DNA from: Albimonas pacifica
GTDB lineage: Bacteria > Pseudomonadota > Alphaproteobacteria > Rhodobacterales > Rhodobacteraceae
Reading direction: 5' to 3'
DNA length: 64,000 bases
NCBI RefSeq assembly: GCF_900113695.1
Contig: NZ_FOQH01000006.1
Location: forward strand, 62,001-126,000
Below, piece by piece: positions 37,945 through 46,358 of the stretch (position 1 is the first letter of the stretch; each line of letters starts with the position of its first letter). Position numbers and translations under genes: made by a program. Under the pieces are notes generated by a model that ran no database searches, was not told the origin of the DNA, and saw nothing but the letters and a program-made list of their open reading frames with translations.

Positions 37945-38637
37945 TCAGACCAGCTTTTCGAGGAAGCCCGCGAGGTCGTCGGTCTGGTGCTGGACGTGGG
38001 GCGGCGCCTCCGCCTCGCCGGCGGCGGGATCGACCCAGACCGTCTCCAGGCCCAGCTCGCGGGGGGCGCGGAGGTTGCGGGGGTCGTCCTCGAACATCGC
38101 CGCGCGCTTCGGGTCCAGCCCGTCGGCGCCGAAGATGCGGGTGTAGGCGGCGGGCGCCGGCTTGGGGGTGTAGAAGGCGCTCTCCACCCCGTAGAACGCC
38201 TCGAACAGGTCCTCGATGCCGATCGCCTCGGTCACCTGCCGGGCGTAGCGCGCGGTGCCGTTGGTGTAGACGATCGAGCGGCCGGGCAGGGCCGCGATCG
38301 CCGCCCGCAGGCGGGCGTTGCGCTTCAAGGGCGCGAAGTCGATGTCGTGCACGAACTCCAGGAACGGGTCCGGGTCGATGCCGTGATGGATCATCAGCCC
38401 CGCCAGCGTGGTGCCGTGGTCGTGCCAGTAGGCGCGGCGCAGGCGGCTCGCCTCGGCCTCGTCCACCCCCAGCTCGCGGATCACGAAGGCGGCGATCTTC
38501 GCCTCGATCTGGTCGAACAGCCGCTCCTGCGGGGGGTAGAGCGTGTTGTCGAGGTCGAACACCCAGGTCTCCACCCGTGCGAAGGCGCGGCGGAGGGCGT
38601 CGGGATCGGGGTCGGGGGAAAGCGTGGCGAGGCTCAT
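37945..38637 (-). CDS. HAD-family pyrimidine 5-prime-nucleotidase-like phosphatase
   Basis: Predicted 230-residue phosphatase. Nucleophile motif FDLDNTLYP (D28, acid D30), motif II IVYTNGT, a lysine in YTPKPAPAAY and motif IV FEDDPRNLRAPRELGL follow the order of the SDT1/PHM8-like group, which dephosphorylates pyrimidine mononucleotides. The start is the ATG complementary to 38635-38637. It is divergent from a methyltransferase gene and convergent with the FMN protein. Confidence 0.85.
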   Translation of the reverse strand: MSLATLSPDPDPDALRRAFARVETWVFDLDNTLYPPQERLFDQIEAKIAAFVIRELGVDEAEASRLRRAYWHDHGTTLAGLMIHHGIDPDPFLEFVHDIDFAPLKRNARLRAAIAALPGRSIVYTNGTARYARQVTEAIGIEDLFEAFYGVESAFYTPKPAPAAYTRIFGADGLDPKRAAMFEDDPRNLRAPRELGLETVWVDPAAGEAEAPPHVQHQTDDLAGFLEKLV

Positions 38638-38765
38638 GGCGCGGCGATAGCATCCGCCCGCCGCCGCGTCCATCGACGCGCCGCCGCGGGCCCCTGCGGT
38701 TGCGGGCGGCGCGGGCCGCCCCACATTGATCCTCAACCAGAACGGAACACGGACGGAGGACCGGC

Positions 38766-39617
38766 ATGCACGCGGCGGACGAATGGCGCGGGGCGCAGGG
38801 CAGGCGCTGGGCGAAGGGCGCCGAGGCGCAGGACCGGTTCCTCGCCCCGTTCGGCGAGGCCGCGATGACCGCCCAGGGCCCGGTCGCGGCGCTGCGCGTG
38901 CTCGACCTGGGCTGCGGGGCGGGGGCCACCACCGTGCAGCTCGCGCAGGCGGGGGCGCGGGTCACCGGCCTCGACGTCTCGCCCGACCTGGTTGCGATGA
39001 CCCGCGCGCGGATCGCGGCCGCCGGCCTCTCCGGGGAGGCCGCCGAGGCGGTGGAGGCGGACGCCGCCCTCGCCCCGCCGCCCGGCCCCTACGACCGGCT
39101 GTTCTCCCGCTTCGGCTGCATGTTCTTCGACGCCCCCGAGCCCGCCTGGCGCACCCTGCGCCGGAGCATGGCGCCCGGCGGCTGGCTGACCGCGGTCGCC
39201 TGGCGGACGCTGGAGGAGAACGAGTGGGCCTCGCTGGGCTTCGCCGCCGCGCGCGAGGCCTTCGAGGAGGCGGGCGAGCCCTTCGCCCCCGCCGCGCCCC
39301 CCGGCGCGCCGGGACCCTTCGGCTGGGGCGACCCGCAGGTCGTGCGCCCCTGGCTGGAGGGGGCGGGCTGGCGGGAGGTGGCCTTCGCGCCCCTCGACCT
39401 CTCGACGCCCGCCGCCGCGCCCGACGACCCCGACCCGGTGGAGAGCGCGACGACCCGCGCGCTCGAGTCCGGTCCCGTCGCCGGGCGCCTGCGCGACGCG
39501 CCCGAGGCCCTGCGCGAGGCGGCCGCGGCGCGCCTGCGCGCGCGCTTCGCCGAGCGGGCCGCGCCGGGGCGCCTGGAGCTCGCCTGCGGCGCCTGGATCG
39601 TCACCGCGCAGGCCTGA
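38766..39617 (+). CDS. Class I SAM-dependent methyltransferase
   Basis: Predicted 283-residue methyltransferase. The SAM-binding motif I is VLDLGCGAGATTVQLA (about 45-60), with D at the end of strand 2 (VTGLDVS) and a later SRFGCMFFDAP and GGWLTAVAWRTLEENEW, typical of UbiE-like small-molecule methyltransferases. Substrate unknown. It ends 412 bases before ftsZ; ftsA and ftsQ are not here. Confidence 0.8.
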   Translation: MHAADEWRGAQGRRWAKGAEAQDRFLAPFGEAAMTAQGPVAALRVLDLGCGAGATTVQLAQAGARVTGLDVSPDLVAMTRARIAAAGLSGEAAEAVEADAALAPPPGPYDRLFSRFGCMFFDAPEPAWRTLRRSMAPGGWLTAVAWRTLEENEWASLGFAAAREAFEEAGEPFAPAAPPGAPGPFGWGDPQVVRPWLEGAGWREVAFAPLDLSTPAAAPDDPDPVESATTRALESGPVAGRLRDAPEALREAAAARLRARFAERAAPGRLELACGAWIVTAQA

Positions 39618-40029
39618 GCCGGCTGGCCGTCCGTTCATCCGCAAACGTGCAATCGCGTCCCGCGCAGTGGGCGTTGCGGGCCGAAGCTGACGCAGCGTCC
39701 CGCAGCGTCCAATTGATCCGTGAGATCAACTTCACCTCCCATCTACTTGAGTGCGCGAGCTTTTGGCGAAACGTGGCCACAACAGGGCAACCATGGCGGC
39801 GAAACCCATGTAATTAACGCATTTTCGCGTGACCGGGCCGCCGGGTTGGGTTAACCTGCTTGCCAATACAACAAGGCGCGGACGGCGAAACAAAAAGACC
39901 GGCGCGTCGGTGAATCGAGCGGCAACCGACCCATCCCAAATCCGCGTGTCCGGGGGACTTCGTCCCGCGCGAACGCGCAAGCCCGAGGCAGGCGGCTCGG
40001 GGCGGGTCCAGAACATACAGGCGGGCGAC
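39618..40029 (+). promoter_or_regulatory. Long ftsZ leader region
   Basis: A 412-base non-coding stretch, less GC-rich than its surroundings, holding TTAAC twice (39813-39817 and 39851-39855) and a single GANTC (GAATC, 39912-39916). The TTAAC copies are too far apart to be a TTAA-N7-TTAA CtrA box. A methylation-sensitive or CtrA-type control is thus possible but weakly supported. In-frame codons run upstream from 40030 to 39829 without family similarity. Confidence 0.4.
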
Positions 40030-41616
40030 ATGTCCCTCACTCTCATGATTCCGGAGCAGACCGAGCTGTCTCCGCGCATCACCGTCTTCGGCGTGGGCGG
40101 GGCGGGCGGCAACGCCGTCAACAACATGATCGAGCAGGCGCTGGACGGGGTCGACTTCGTCGCCGCCAACACCGACGCGCAGGCGCTGCAGCAGTCCAAG
40201 GCCACGCGCCGCATCCAGCTGGGCACCACCGTGACCCAGGGCCTGGGCGCGGGCGCGAAGCCGCAGGTCGGCTGCTCGGCCGCCGAGGAGTCGATCGAGG
40301 AGATCGTCGAGAGCCTGCACGGCGCGCACATGTGCTTCATCACCGCCGGCATGGGCGGCGGCACCGGCACCGGCGCCGCCCCGGTCATCGCCCGCGCCGC
40401 GCGCGAGATGGGCGTGCTGACGGTCGGCGTGGTCACCAAGCCCTTCCACTTCGAGGGCGCGCGCCGCATGCGCTTCGCCGAGGCGGGGATCGAGGAGCTG
40501 CAGCGCGTCGTCGACACGCTGATCATCATCCCCAACCAGAACCTGTTCCGCCTGGCCAACGAGCGCACCACCTTCGCCGAGGCCTTCATGATGGCCGACG
40601 ACGTGCTCTACCAGGGCGTCAAGGGCGTCACCGACCTGATGGTCCGCCCCGGCCTGATCAACCTCGACTTCGCCGACGTCCGCTCGGTGATGGACGAGAT
40701 GGGCAAGGCGATGATGGGCACCGGCGAGGCCGCGGGCGATGATCGCGCCGTGCAGGCCGCCGAGAAGGCCATCGCCAACCCGCTGCTGGACGAGATCAGC
40801 CTCAAGGGCGCCCGCGGGGTGCTGATCAACATCACCGGCGGCTACGACCTGACGCTGTTCGAGCTCGACGAGGCCGCCAACCGCATCCGCCAGGAGGTCG
40901 ACCCCGACGCCAACATCATCGTCGGCTCGACGCTGGACCCCGACATCGACGGCGTGATGCGCGTCTCGGTCGTGGCCACCGGCATCGAGGCCGAGGAGAC
41001 CGTGCGCGACATCCCGCGCCCGGTGCGCGCCGCCGACGCCCGCCCGCTGGAGGTCGCGCCCGCGGCCGAGCCGGTCGCCGCCCAGGCCCAGCCCGCGCCG
41101 CAGCCGGTCGCCCAGCCGACCCCGGTCGCCCGCGTGCATGACTTCGACGAGCGTCCGCTGGCCGAAGCGCCCGCCGCCGCCCCCGAGGCCGCGCCCGCCA
41201 ACCGCTTCGAGCAGGACGGCGCCTTCATCGCTCCCGCCGCCCAGTCGGCGGAGGAGGCCGAGGCCGAACCGGCGCCCGCCGCCGCCGCGCCCCGCGTCGC
41301 CGGCGAGCCCACGCCCGAGACGCTGGCCCGCCTGCAGGCCGCCGTCTCGCACCCGGCCGATCCCGCGGCGCGCCGGCGCGAGACCCCGGCCGCCCAGCCG
41401 ACGCCCGCCGCGCGTCCGGCGCCCGCGGCCCAGCCCGCCGCGCGCCAGGAGACCCGCTTCGGCATCAACAGCCTGATCCACCGCATGACGGGCTCGGGCG
41501 ACTCCTCCGCCCGTCCCGCCAGCCGCGAGCCCAGCCTGCACGGCCGGGGCGACGACCAGGCCGAGGCCGACCGCCAGCGCGAGATCCCGGCCTTCCTGCG
41601 CCGCCAGGCCAACTGA
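40030..41616 (+). CDS. ftsZ: Cell division protein FtsZ
   Basis: Predicted 528-residue tubulin-like GTPase that forms the division ring. The GTP-binding G-loop GGGTGTG is at 109-115 ([19 protein letters not shown]); [22 protein letters not shown] is the T7 synergy loop. A long Pro/Ala-rich linker (about 330-515) ends in the conserved tail [12 protein letters not shown], which binds FtsA/ZipA-type partners. The start ATG at 40030 ([10 protein letters not shown]) fits the family. Unlike the usual order, ftsA is not directly upstream. Confidence 0.97.
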   Translation: MSLTLMIPEQTELSPRITVFGVGGAGGNAVNNMIEQALDGVDFVAANTDAQALQQSKATRRIQLGTTVTQGLGAGAKPQVGCSAAEESIEEIVESLHGAHMCFITAGMGGGTGTGAAPVIARAAREMGVLTVGVVTKPFHFEGARRMRFAEAGIEELQRVVDTLIIIPNQNLFRLANERTTFAEAFMMADDVLYQGVKGVTDLMVRPGLINLDFADVRSVMDEMGKAMMGTGEAAGDDRAVQAAEKAIANPLLDEISLKGARGVLINITGGYDLTLFELDEAANRIRQEVDPDANIIVGSTLDPDIDGVMRVSVVATGIEAEETVRDIPRPVRAADARPLEVAPAAEPVAAQAQPAPQPVAQPTPVARVHDFDERPLAEAPAAAPEAAPANRFEQDGAFIAPAAQSAEEAEAEPAPAAAAPRVAGEPTPETLARLQAAVSHPADPAARRRETPAAQPTPAARPAPAAQPAARQETRFGINSLIHRMTGSGDSSARPASREPSLHGRGDDQAEADRQREIPAFLRRQAN

Positions 41617-41664
41617 GCCTCCGCCGCCGGCCCTGCGGGGCCGGCGACGCCGCGCCGACCCCTG

Positions 41665-41700
41665 CCGCCCGGCCTCGCGCGATCGAGGCCGGGCGGTTTC
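41665..41700 (+). terminator. Intrinsic terminator of ftsZ
   Basis: A perfect 13-bp stem (CCGCCCGGCCTCG and its complement), loop CGCGAT, then TTTC. A second GC stem (41626-41645) lies just upstream. Its presence means ftsZ and the next gene are probably separate units. Confidence 0.8.
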
Positions 41701-41837
41701 GCGTTCGGGCCGCCTCCGGCCCGTCGCGAGGAGGGGATCGAGGGGGGTCGCGCGACCCCGGTCTGTTCATGTAGTCTGTTCATCTTGATTGATCCGACGG
41801 GCGCCGGGACCGCCCGCATGCCGGCTTGGGGGAGACG

Positions 41838-42965
41838 ATGTTCGAGGTGCTCGTGGGCGTTTTCGCCATCGCCGCGATCGGCTTTCTGGCCGCCGCGGCG
41901 GCCCTGGTGCGCCCGTTCAGGCCTTTCGGCACCCGCCTGAGCGCGCTGCGGGGCGTGGGACTGAGCTTCCTGTGCGCGGTCGCCGCGATGTTCGGCGCGG
42001 CGATCCTGACCGACGCGCCCGTGCGCCTCGACCCCGGCGAGGACCGCTCCGCGCTGAACGTCGACGACCAGCTCGTCGCCGTGCCCGTCGAGCGCGACGC
42101 GGCCGGGCGCACCCGCGCCGAGCGCGTCGCGGCCGAGGCCGCCGCGCTCGCCGCCTCGCGCGCGGCCGAGGCGGCCGAGGCGACGCCCGCCGCCCTCGCC
42201 GCGCCCGGCCCGGCGGCCGCGGCCCCCGCGCCGCCCCCGGCCGCGGTGGGCGCGCTGATGGCCGCGATCGACGCCGCGAAGTGGCAGGCCGCCTCCCGCG
42301 GGCTCGCCGAGCTGCGCGGCGGCGGCTTCGACCTCGGCGAGACCCTGGTCGCGGCCGAGCGCGCGGCCCGCGCGCGGGTGCGCGGCGTCCCGCCCTCCGA
42401 CCCCGCCTCGGCCCGCGACGGCTACCTGCTGCTCGCGGCCCTCGACCCCGCCGACGCCACCTATCCCGAGAAGGCCGAGAGCTTCGCCGCCGCCGCCGAG
42501 CGGGTGGAGACGGTGGACCTCGTCGACCGGCTCGACCGGCGCGAGGACGAGGACGGGACGATCTGGCTCGAGCATCCCGACCGCCCCCGCGCCCTCGGCG
42601 ACCGTTCGACCGTCACGCTCGCCATCGGCCGCAAGGGCGACGGGCCGCCGTGGCTGGAGATGCGCACCGTCTACGCGGGCCGGAGCTGGCTGTTCGTGGA
42701 CCAGGTGAAGGTCTCCCACGGCGGGACCACCGACACCCTCGCCTTCGGCTGGTTCGAGCGTCAGCAGGGCGCCGCCGCCTACGAGTGGCGCGACGAGCGC
42801 CCCGACCCCGGCCAGGTCGAGATCCTGCGCCGGCTGGCCCGGGCCGACGACGCGATCCTGCGCTTCCAGGGCATGCAGGAGGGGCGCGACGAACCCTTCC
42901 CCCGCGCCGACCGCGCCGCGCTGGCCGATATGCTCGAGGCCTGGGACGCCCTGCGGGCCGACTGA
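41838..42965 (+). CDS. Hypothetical membrane protein between ftsZ and lpxC
   Basis: Predicted 375-residue protein. Two N-terminal hydrophobic segments (about 4-27 and 38-58) precede an Ala/Pro-rich linker (about 90-140) and a soluble domain with no motif I recognise (for example ERVETVDLVDRLDRRED, PPWLEMRTVYAGRSWLFVDQV). GGGGGAGACG precedes the ATG at 41838. The position inside the ftsZ-lpxC interval hints at an envelope role but proves nothing. Confidence 0.65.
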   Translation: MFEVLVGVFAIAAIGFLAAAAALVRPFRPFGTRLSALRGVGLSFLCAVAAMFGAAILTDAPVRLDPGEDRSALNVDDQLVAVPVERDAAGRTRAERVAAEAAALAASRAAEAAEATPAALAAPGPAAAAPAPPPAAVGALMAAIDAAKWQAASRGLAELRGGGFDLGETLVAAERAARARVRGVPPSDPASARDGYLLLAALDPADATYPEKAESFAAAAERVETVDLVDRLDRREDEDGTIWLEHPDRPRALGDRSTVTLAIGRKGDGPPWLEMRTVYAGRSWLFVDQVKVSHGGTTDTLAFGWFERQQGAAAYEWRDERPDPGQVEILRRLARADDAILRFQGMQEGRDEPFPRADRAALADMLEAWDALRAD

Positions 42966-43172
42966 TCCCGCCCGCGCGGCCGCAGTTTCCCGCCCCCTCC
43001 GCGAGCCTGAAAACGCCGACGTCCCAAGGACTTGCCGCGCTGCGTGAGGCCCTGTCGCAAAGCGTTGCAAAGCTTGATTTGTATGGAAACCCCCATGGGC
43101 CTACCTGCAGGTCAACAAAGAAGTCGGCGACAGACTTCCCGGCAGGCGAGCAGTGAGAGAGAGGGCGAGACA

Positions 43173-44087
43173 GTGCAGGCCACCGTCAGATCGGCGATCG
43201 AGTTCCGCGGCTTCGGCCTCCATTCCGGCCGGCCCGTCCGGCTGCGCATCCTGCCCGCCTCCGTCAACTACGGCATCTGGTTCAAGCGCGTGGACGTCGA
43301 CGCCGACGGCTCCGGCCGCGACTCCATGATCCACGCCCGCTGGGACCTGGTGGCCGACACCCGCCTGTGCACGGTGATCCGCAACCGCGACGGCGTCTCC
43401 GTCTCGACGATCGAGCATGTGATGGCCGCGCTCGCCGGCTGCGGCGTGACCAACGCGCTGGTCGAGATCGACGGGCCGGAAGTGCCGATCATGGACGGCT
43501 CGGCCGTGGCCTTCGCCGAGGCGATCCGCGGCGCCGGCCTCGTCGGCCTGCGCGGCGAGGCCCGCGCGATCCGCATCCTCAAGCCCATCGAGGTCGAGGA
43601 CAACGGCCGCCTGGCCCGTCTGGAGCCCGCGGACAACTTCGAGATCGACTTCGGCATCGACTTCGAGGACGCCGCCATCGGCGCCCAGTCGCTGACCCTG
43701 ACGCTGGTCAACGGCGCCTTCATGGAGCATCTGGCCGACTGCCGCACCTTCTGCCGCCAGGCCGAGGTCGAGGCGATGCAGAAGGCCGGGCTGGCGCTGG
43801 GCGGCTCGCTCGACAACGCCATCGTGGTGGACGGCGACACGGTGCTGAACCCCGGCGGCCTGCGCCGCCCGGACGAGTTCGTGCGCCACAAGATGCTCGA
43901 CGCCGTGGGCGACCTCGCGCTCGCCGGCGCGCCGATCATCGGCCGCTACGTGGGCCGCCGCGCGGGCCACGAGATGAACAACAAGGTGCTGCGCGCGCTG
44001 TTCGCCAACCCCGACGCCTGGCGCGTCGAGGTGGCGGCCGAGCCGACCCGCCACGGCCTGGGCCTCGGCCTGCGCGCCGCCGCCTGA
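43173..44087 (+). CDS. lpxC: UDP-3-O-acyl-N-acetylglucosamine deacetylase
   Basis: Predicted 304-residue zinc amidase for the committed step of lipid A synthesis. Zinc ligands H82 (STIEHVMAAL), H239 and D243 (RHKMLDAVGD), and catalytic H266 (RAGHEMNN) are present, with EVPIMDGSA in the first domain. I choose the GTG at 43173 because QATVRSAIEFRGFGLHSGRPV is the family start and AGAGAGAGGGCGAGA precedes it; an in-frame ATG at 43083 would add 30 residues of odd composition. A good terminator follows. Confidence 0.95.
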   Translation: MQATVRSAIEFRGFGLHSGRPVRLRILPASVNYGIWFKRVDVDADGSGRDSMIHARWDLVADTRLCTVIRNRDGVSVSTIEHVMAALAGCGVTNALVEIDGPEVPIMDGSAVAFAEAIRGAGLVGLRGEARAIRILKPIEVEDNGRLARLEPADNFEIDFGIDFEDAAIGAQSLTLTLVNGAFMEHLADCRTFCRQAEVEAMQKAGLALGGSLDNAIVVDGDTVLNPGGLRRPDEFVRHKMLDAVGDLALAGAPIIGRYVGRRAGHEMNNKVLRALFANPDAWRVEVAAEPTRHGLGLGLRAAA

Positions 44088-44126
44088 GGCCGCCGGCGCC
44101 GCGCCTGACGCCGACCCCCGATCCCC

Positions 44127-44162
44127 GGCCGCGCGACCCGATCGCGCGGCCGTTCTCTTTTC
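44127..44162 (+). terminator. Intrinsic terminator of lpxC
   Basis: Stem GGCCGCGCGA / TCGCGCGGCC with a 5-nt loop and the U-rich tail GTTCTCTTTTCC. Confidence 0.85.
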
Positions 44163-44279
44163 CGGCAGGGCCCAAGGGATGTCGCTTCCCGCATCGCGCC
44201 GCGCCTCGACCCGGGGGGCCCCGCACCCGATCCGCGGCCGCGCCCGGCCCGTCGCGCGCATCCCGCGTCGGCGGCCGGC

Positions 44280-45341
44280 ATGAGCGGTCCGCGCACGATC
44301 GTCGTCGGCGCCGGCGTGATCGGCGCCGCCTGCGCCTGGGCGCTGGCCCGCGCCGGCGCGCAGGTCACGCTGGTCGAGGCCGCCGCCGCCCCGGGGCAGG
44401 GCTGCTCGGCCGCCTCCTTCGGCTGGCTCAACCTCTCGGTCTCCGGGCCCGGCGACGATCTCGAACTGCGCGCCCGGGCGCTCGCCGCCGCCCGCGCGGC
44501 CCCCGGCTTCGCCGACCGCCGCGGCGCCCTGGTCTGGGAGCAGGCCCCCGAGGCGACCGAGGCGCTCTTCGCCCGCCTGCGCCCCCACGATCCCGCCGCC
44601 CGCATGGTCGCCGCCGCCGAGGCCGCCGCGCTGGCGCCCGAACTGCGGGCCCCGCCCGCGCTCGCCGTCTTCGCCCCCGACGAGGGCGCGGTGGAGCCGA
44701 CGGAGACCGCGGCCCTCCTCCTCGCCGCGGCCCGCGCGTCGGGCGCGCTGGGTCTCCTCCAGGCCCCGGTGCAGAGCCTGTTGGAGCGCTCGGGCCGGGT
44801 CGCGGGCGTGGTGCTGGGCGGTCCCGATCCGCGCCAGCTCGAGGCCGACCACGTGGTGCTGGCCGCGGGCGCGGCCTCCGCCCGGCTGCTGGCGCCGCTC
44901 GCCCCCGAGGCGGCGGCGGGGCTGGGCCTCTCGCCCTCGGTGCTGGTGCGGGTTCCCGGCGGCCGGGCGCTGTCGCGAATCCTCTGCGGGCCCGAGCTCG
45001 AGGCCCGCGCCACCCCCTGCGGCGACGGCGTCGCGCCCGGCGCCGCGATCGTGACCGCCGAGGATCCGCCCGCCGACGCCGCCGACCCCGCCGCCCTGCG
45101 CGCCTTCGCCGAGCGGCGGGCCGAGGCCCTGCGCGACCTGCTGCACACGCCCTTCGCGCCGCGCGCCGGGGCGCCCGCCCGCGCGCTGCTGGCGCAGCGC
45201 CCGATGCCCGCGACGCGGCCGTTCGCGCCGCTGGACGCGGGCGTCGCCGGCCTGACGCTCGCCTGCGCCCATCCCGGGGTGATCTTCGCGCCCTTCCTCG
45301 CCGCGCGCGTCGCCGCGCGGGTCGCGGGGCGCGCGGCATGA
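44280..45341 (+). CDS. FAD-dependent (DAO-type) oxidoreductase
   Basis: Predicted 353-residue flavoprotein of the D-amino-acid/glycine oxidase group. The dinucleotide fold is VVGAGVIGAACAWALARAGAQVTLVEA (about 8-34), followed by SFGWLN; VVLAAGAASARLLAPL matches the second FAD segment. Substrate not apparent. It is inserted between lpxC and bamD, which are close together in most relatives. The gene has no strong ribosome-binding site; the ATG is at 44280. Confidence 0.75.
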   Translation: MSGPRTIVVGAGVIGAACAWALARAGAQVTLVEAAAAPGQGCSAASFGWLNLSVSGPGDDLELRARALAAARAAPGFADRRGALVWEQAPEATEALFARLRPHDPAARMVAAAEAAALAPELRAPPALAVFAPDEGAVEPTETAALLLAAARASGALGLLQAPVQSLLERSGRVAGVVLGGPDPRQLEADHVVLAAGAASARLLAPLAPEAAAGLGLSPSVLVRVPGGRALSRILCGPELEARATPCGDGVAPGAAIVTAEDPPADAADPAALRAFAERRAEALRDLLHTPFAPRAGAPARALLAQRPMPATRPFAPLDAGVAGLTLACAHPGVIFAPFLAARVAARVAGRAA

Positions 45342-45514
45342 GCCTGCGCAGGGCAGGGCGCCGCTGCGTTCCGGGCCGTCGCGGGGCGCCAACCGGCCCC
45401 GCGGCTTCTCGGCGCCCTTGCGGCTCCCCGCCCCAAGGCCGTAAACCCTTAGCGCGCGCCCGGACCCCGGGGCCGGCGCAGACGACCACCTGACGTCGGA
45501 CCAAAGGAACAGCG

Positions 45515-46348
45515 ATGATCCGCCGCCCCGCGCTCGCCCTCATGGCCCTGCTGGCGCTCGCCGCCTGCTCCGACGACGGGTCCGACGATCCGTTCTACGA
45601 TCCCTATTCGCAGCGCACCGCCGCCTCGATCTTCGCGGAGGGCGAGTCGCAGCTCAACTCCGGCGACCCCGTCGACGCCGCCCACACCTTCGAGGAGTTG
45701 GAGCGCGTCCACCCCTATTCCGAGTGGTCCAAGCGCGCCATGATCATGGCCGCCTACGGCTACTACCAGGGCGGCGAGTACGACAGCGCGGTCACCGCCG
45801 CGCAGCGCTACATCGCCTTCTTCCCCTCCGACCAGGACGCGGCCTACGCCCAGTACCTGATCGGCATGTCCTTCTACGACCAGATCGTCGACGTGCAGCG
45901 CGACCAGGGCTCGACGCTCCGCGCGATCCAGGAGTTCGAGGAGGTGGTGCGCCGCTACCCCAACTCCGACTACGCCCGCGAGGCGCGCCTGAAGATCGAT
46001 CTCGCCCGCGACCAGATGGCGGGCAAGGAGATGACCATCGGCCGCTACTACCTAGGCCAGAACAACTACATCGCCGCGATCAACCGCTTCAAGACGGTGC
46101 TGGCGCTCTACCAGACCACCTCCCACGCGCCCGAGGCGCTGTACCGGCTGGTGGAGGCGTACCTGAGCCTCGGCATCAACTCCGAGGCGCAGACCGCCGC
46201 CGCGATCCTGGGCTACAACTTCCCGGGCTCCGAGTGGTATGCCGGCGCCTACGACCTGATGCAGGGCGCCGACATCGCGCCCTTCGAGGATCGCGAGAGC
46301 TGGATCTCGAAGCTGTTCCGGCGGGTGACCACCGGCGACACGATCTGA
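45515..46348 (+). CDS. bamD: Outer-membrane assembly lipoprotein BamD
   Basis: Predicted 277-residue lipoprotein of the BAM complex, which inserts beta-barrel proteins. A short signal ends in the lipobox ALAAC (C19). TPR-type repeats follow (about 40-245), with FEELERVHPYSEWSKRAMIMAAYGYY, VTAAQRYIAFFPSDQDAAYAQYLIGMSFYDQI and YYLGQNNYIAAINRFKTVL all characteristic. The gene lies 10 bases upstream of recN, a common arrangement. Confidence 0.95.
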   Translation: MIRRPALALMALLALAACSDDGSDDPFYDPYSQRTAASIFAEGESQLNSGDPVDAAHTFEELERVHPYSEWSKRAMIMAAYGYYQGGEYDSAVTAAQRYIAFFPSDQDAAYAQYLIGMSFYDQIVDVQRDQGSTLRAIQEFEEVVRRYPNSDYAREARLKIDLARDQMAGKEMTIGRYYLGQNNYIAAINRFKTVLALYQTTSHAPEALYRLVEAYLSLGINSEAQTAAAILGYNFPGSEWYAGAYDLMQGADIAPFEDRESWISKLFRRVTTGDTI

Positions 46349-46358
46349 TCGCAAGCCC

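Noticed and set aside
39618-40029. A CtrA box (TTAA-N7-TTAA) before ftsZ
   Set aside because: The two TTAAC elements are about 38 bp apart, so the required spacing is absent.
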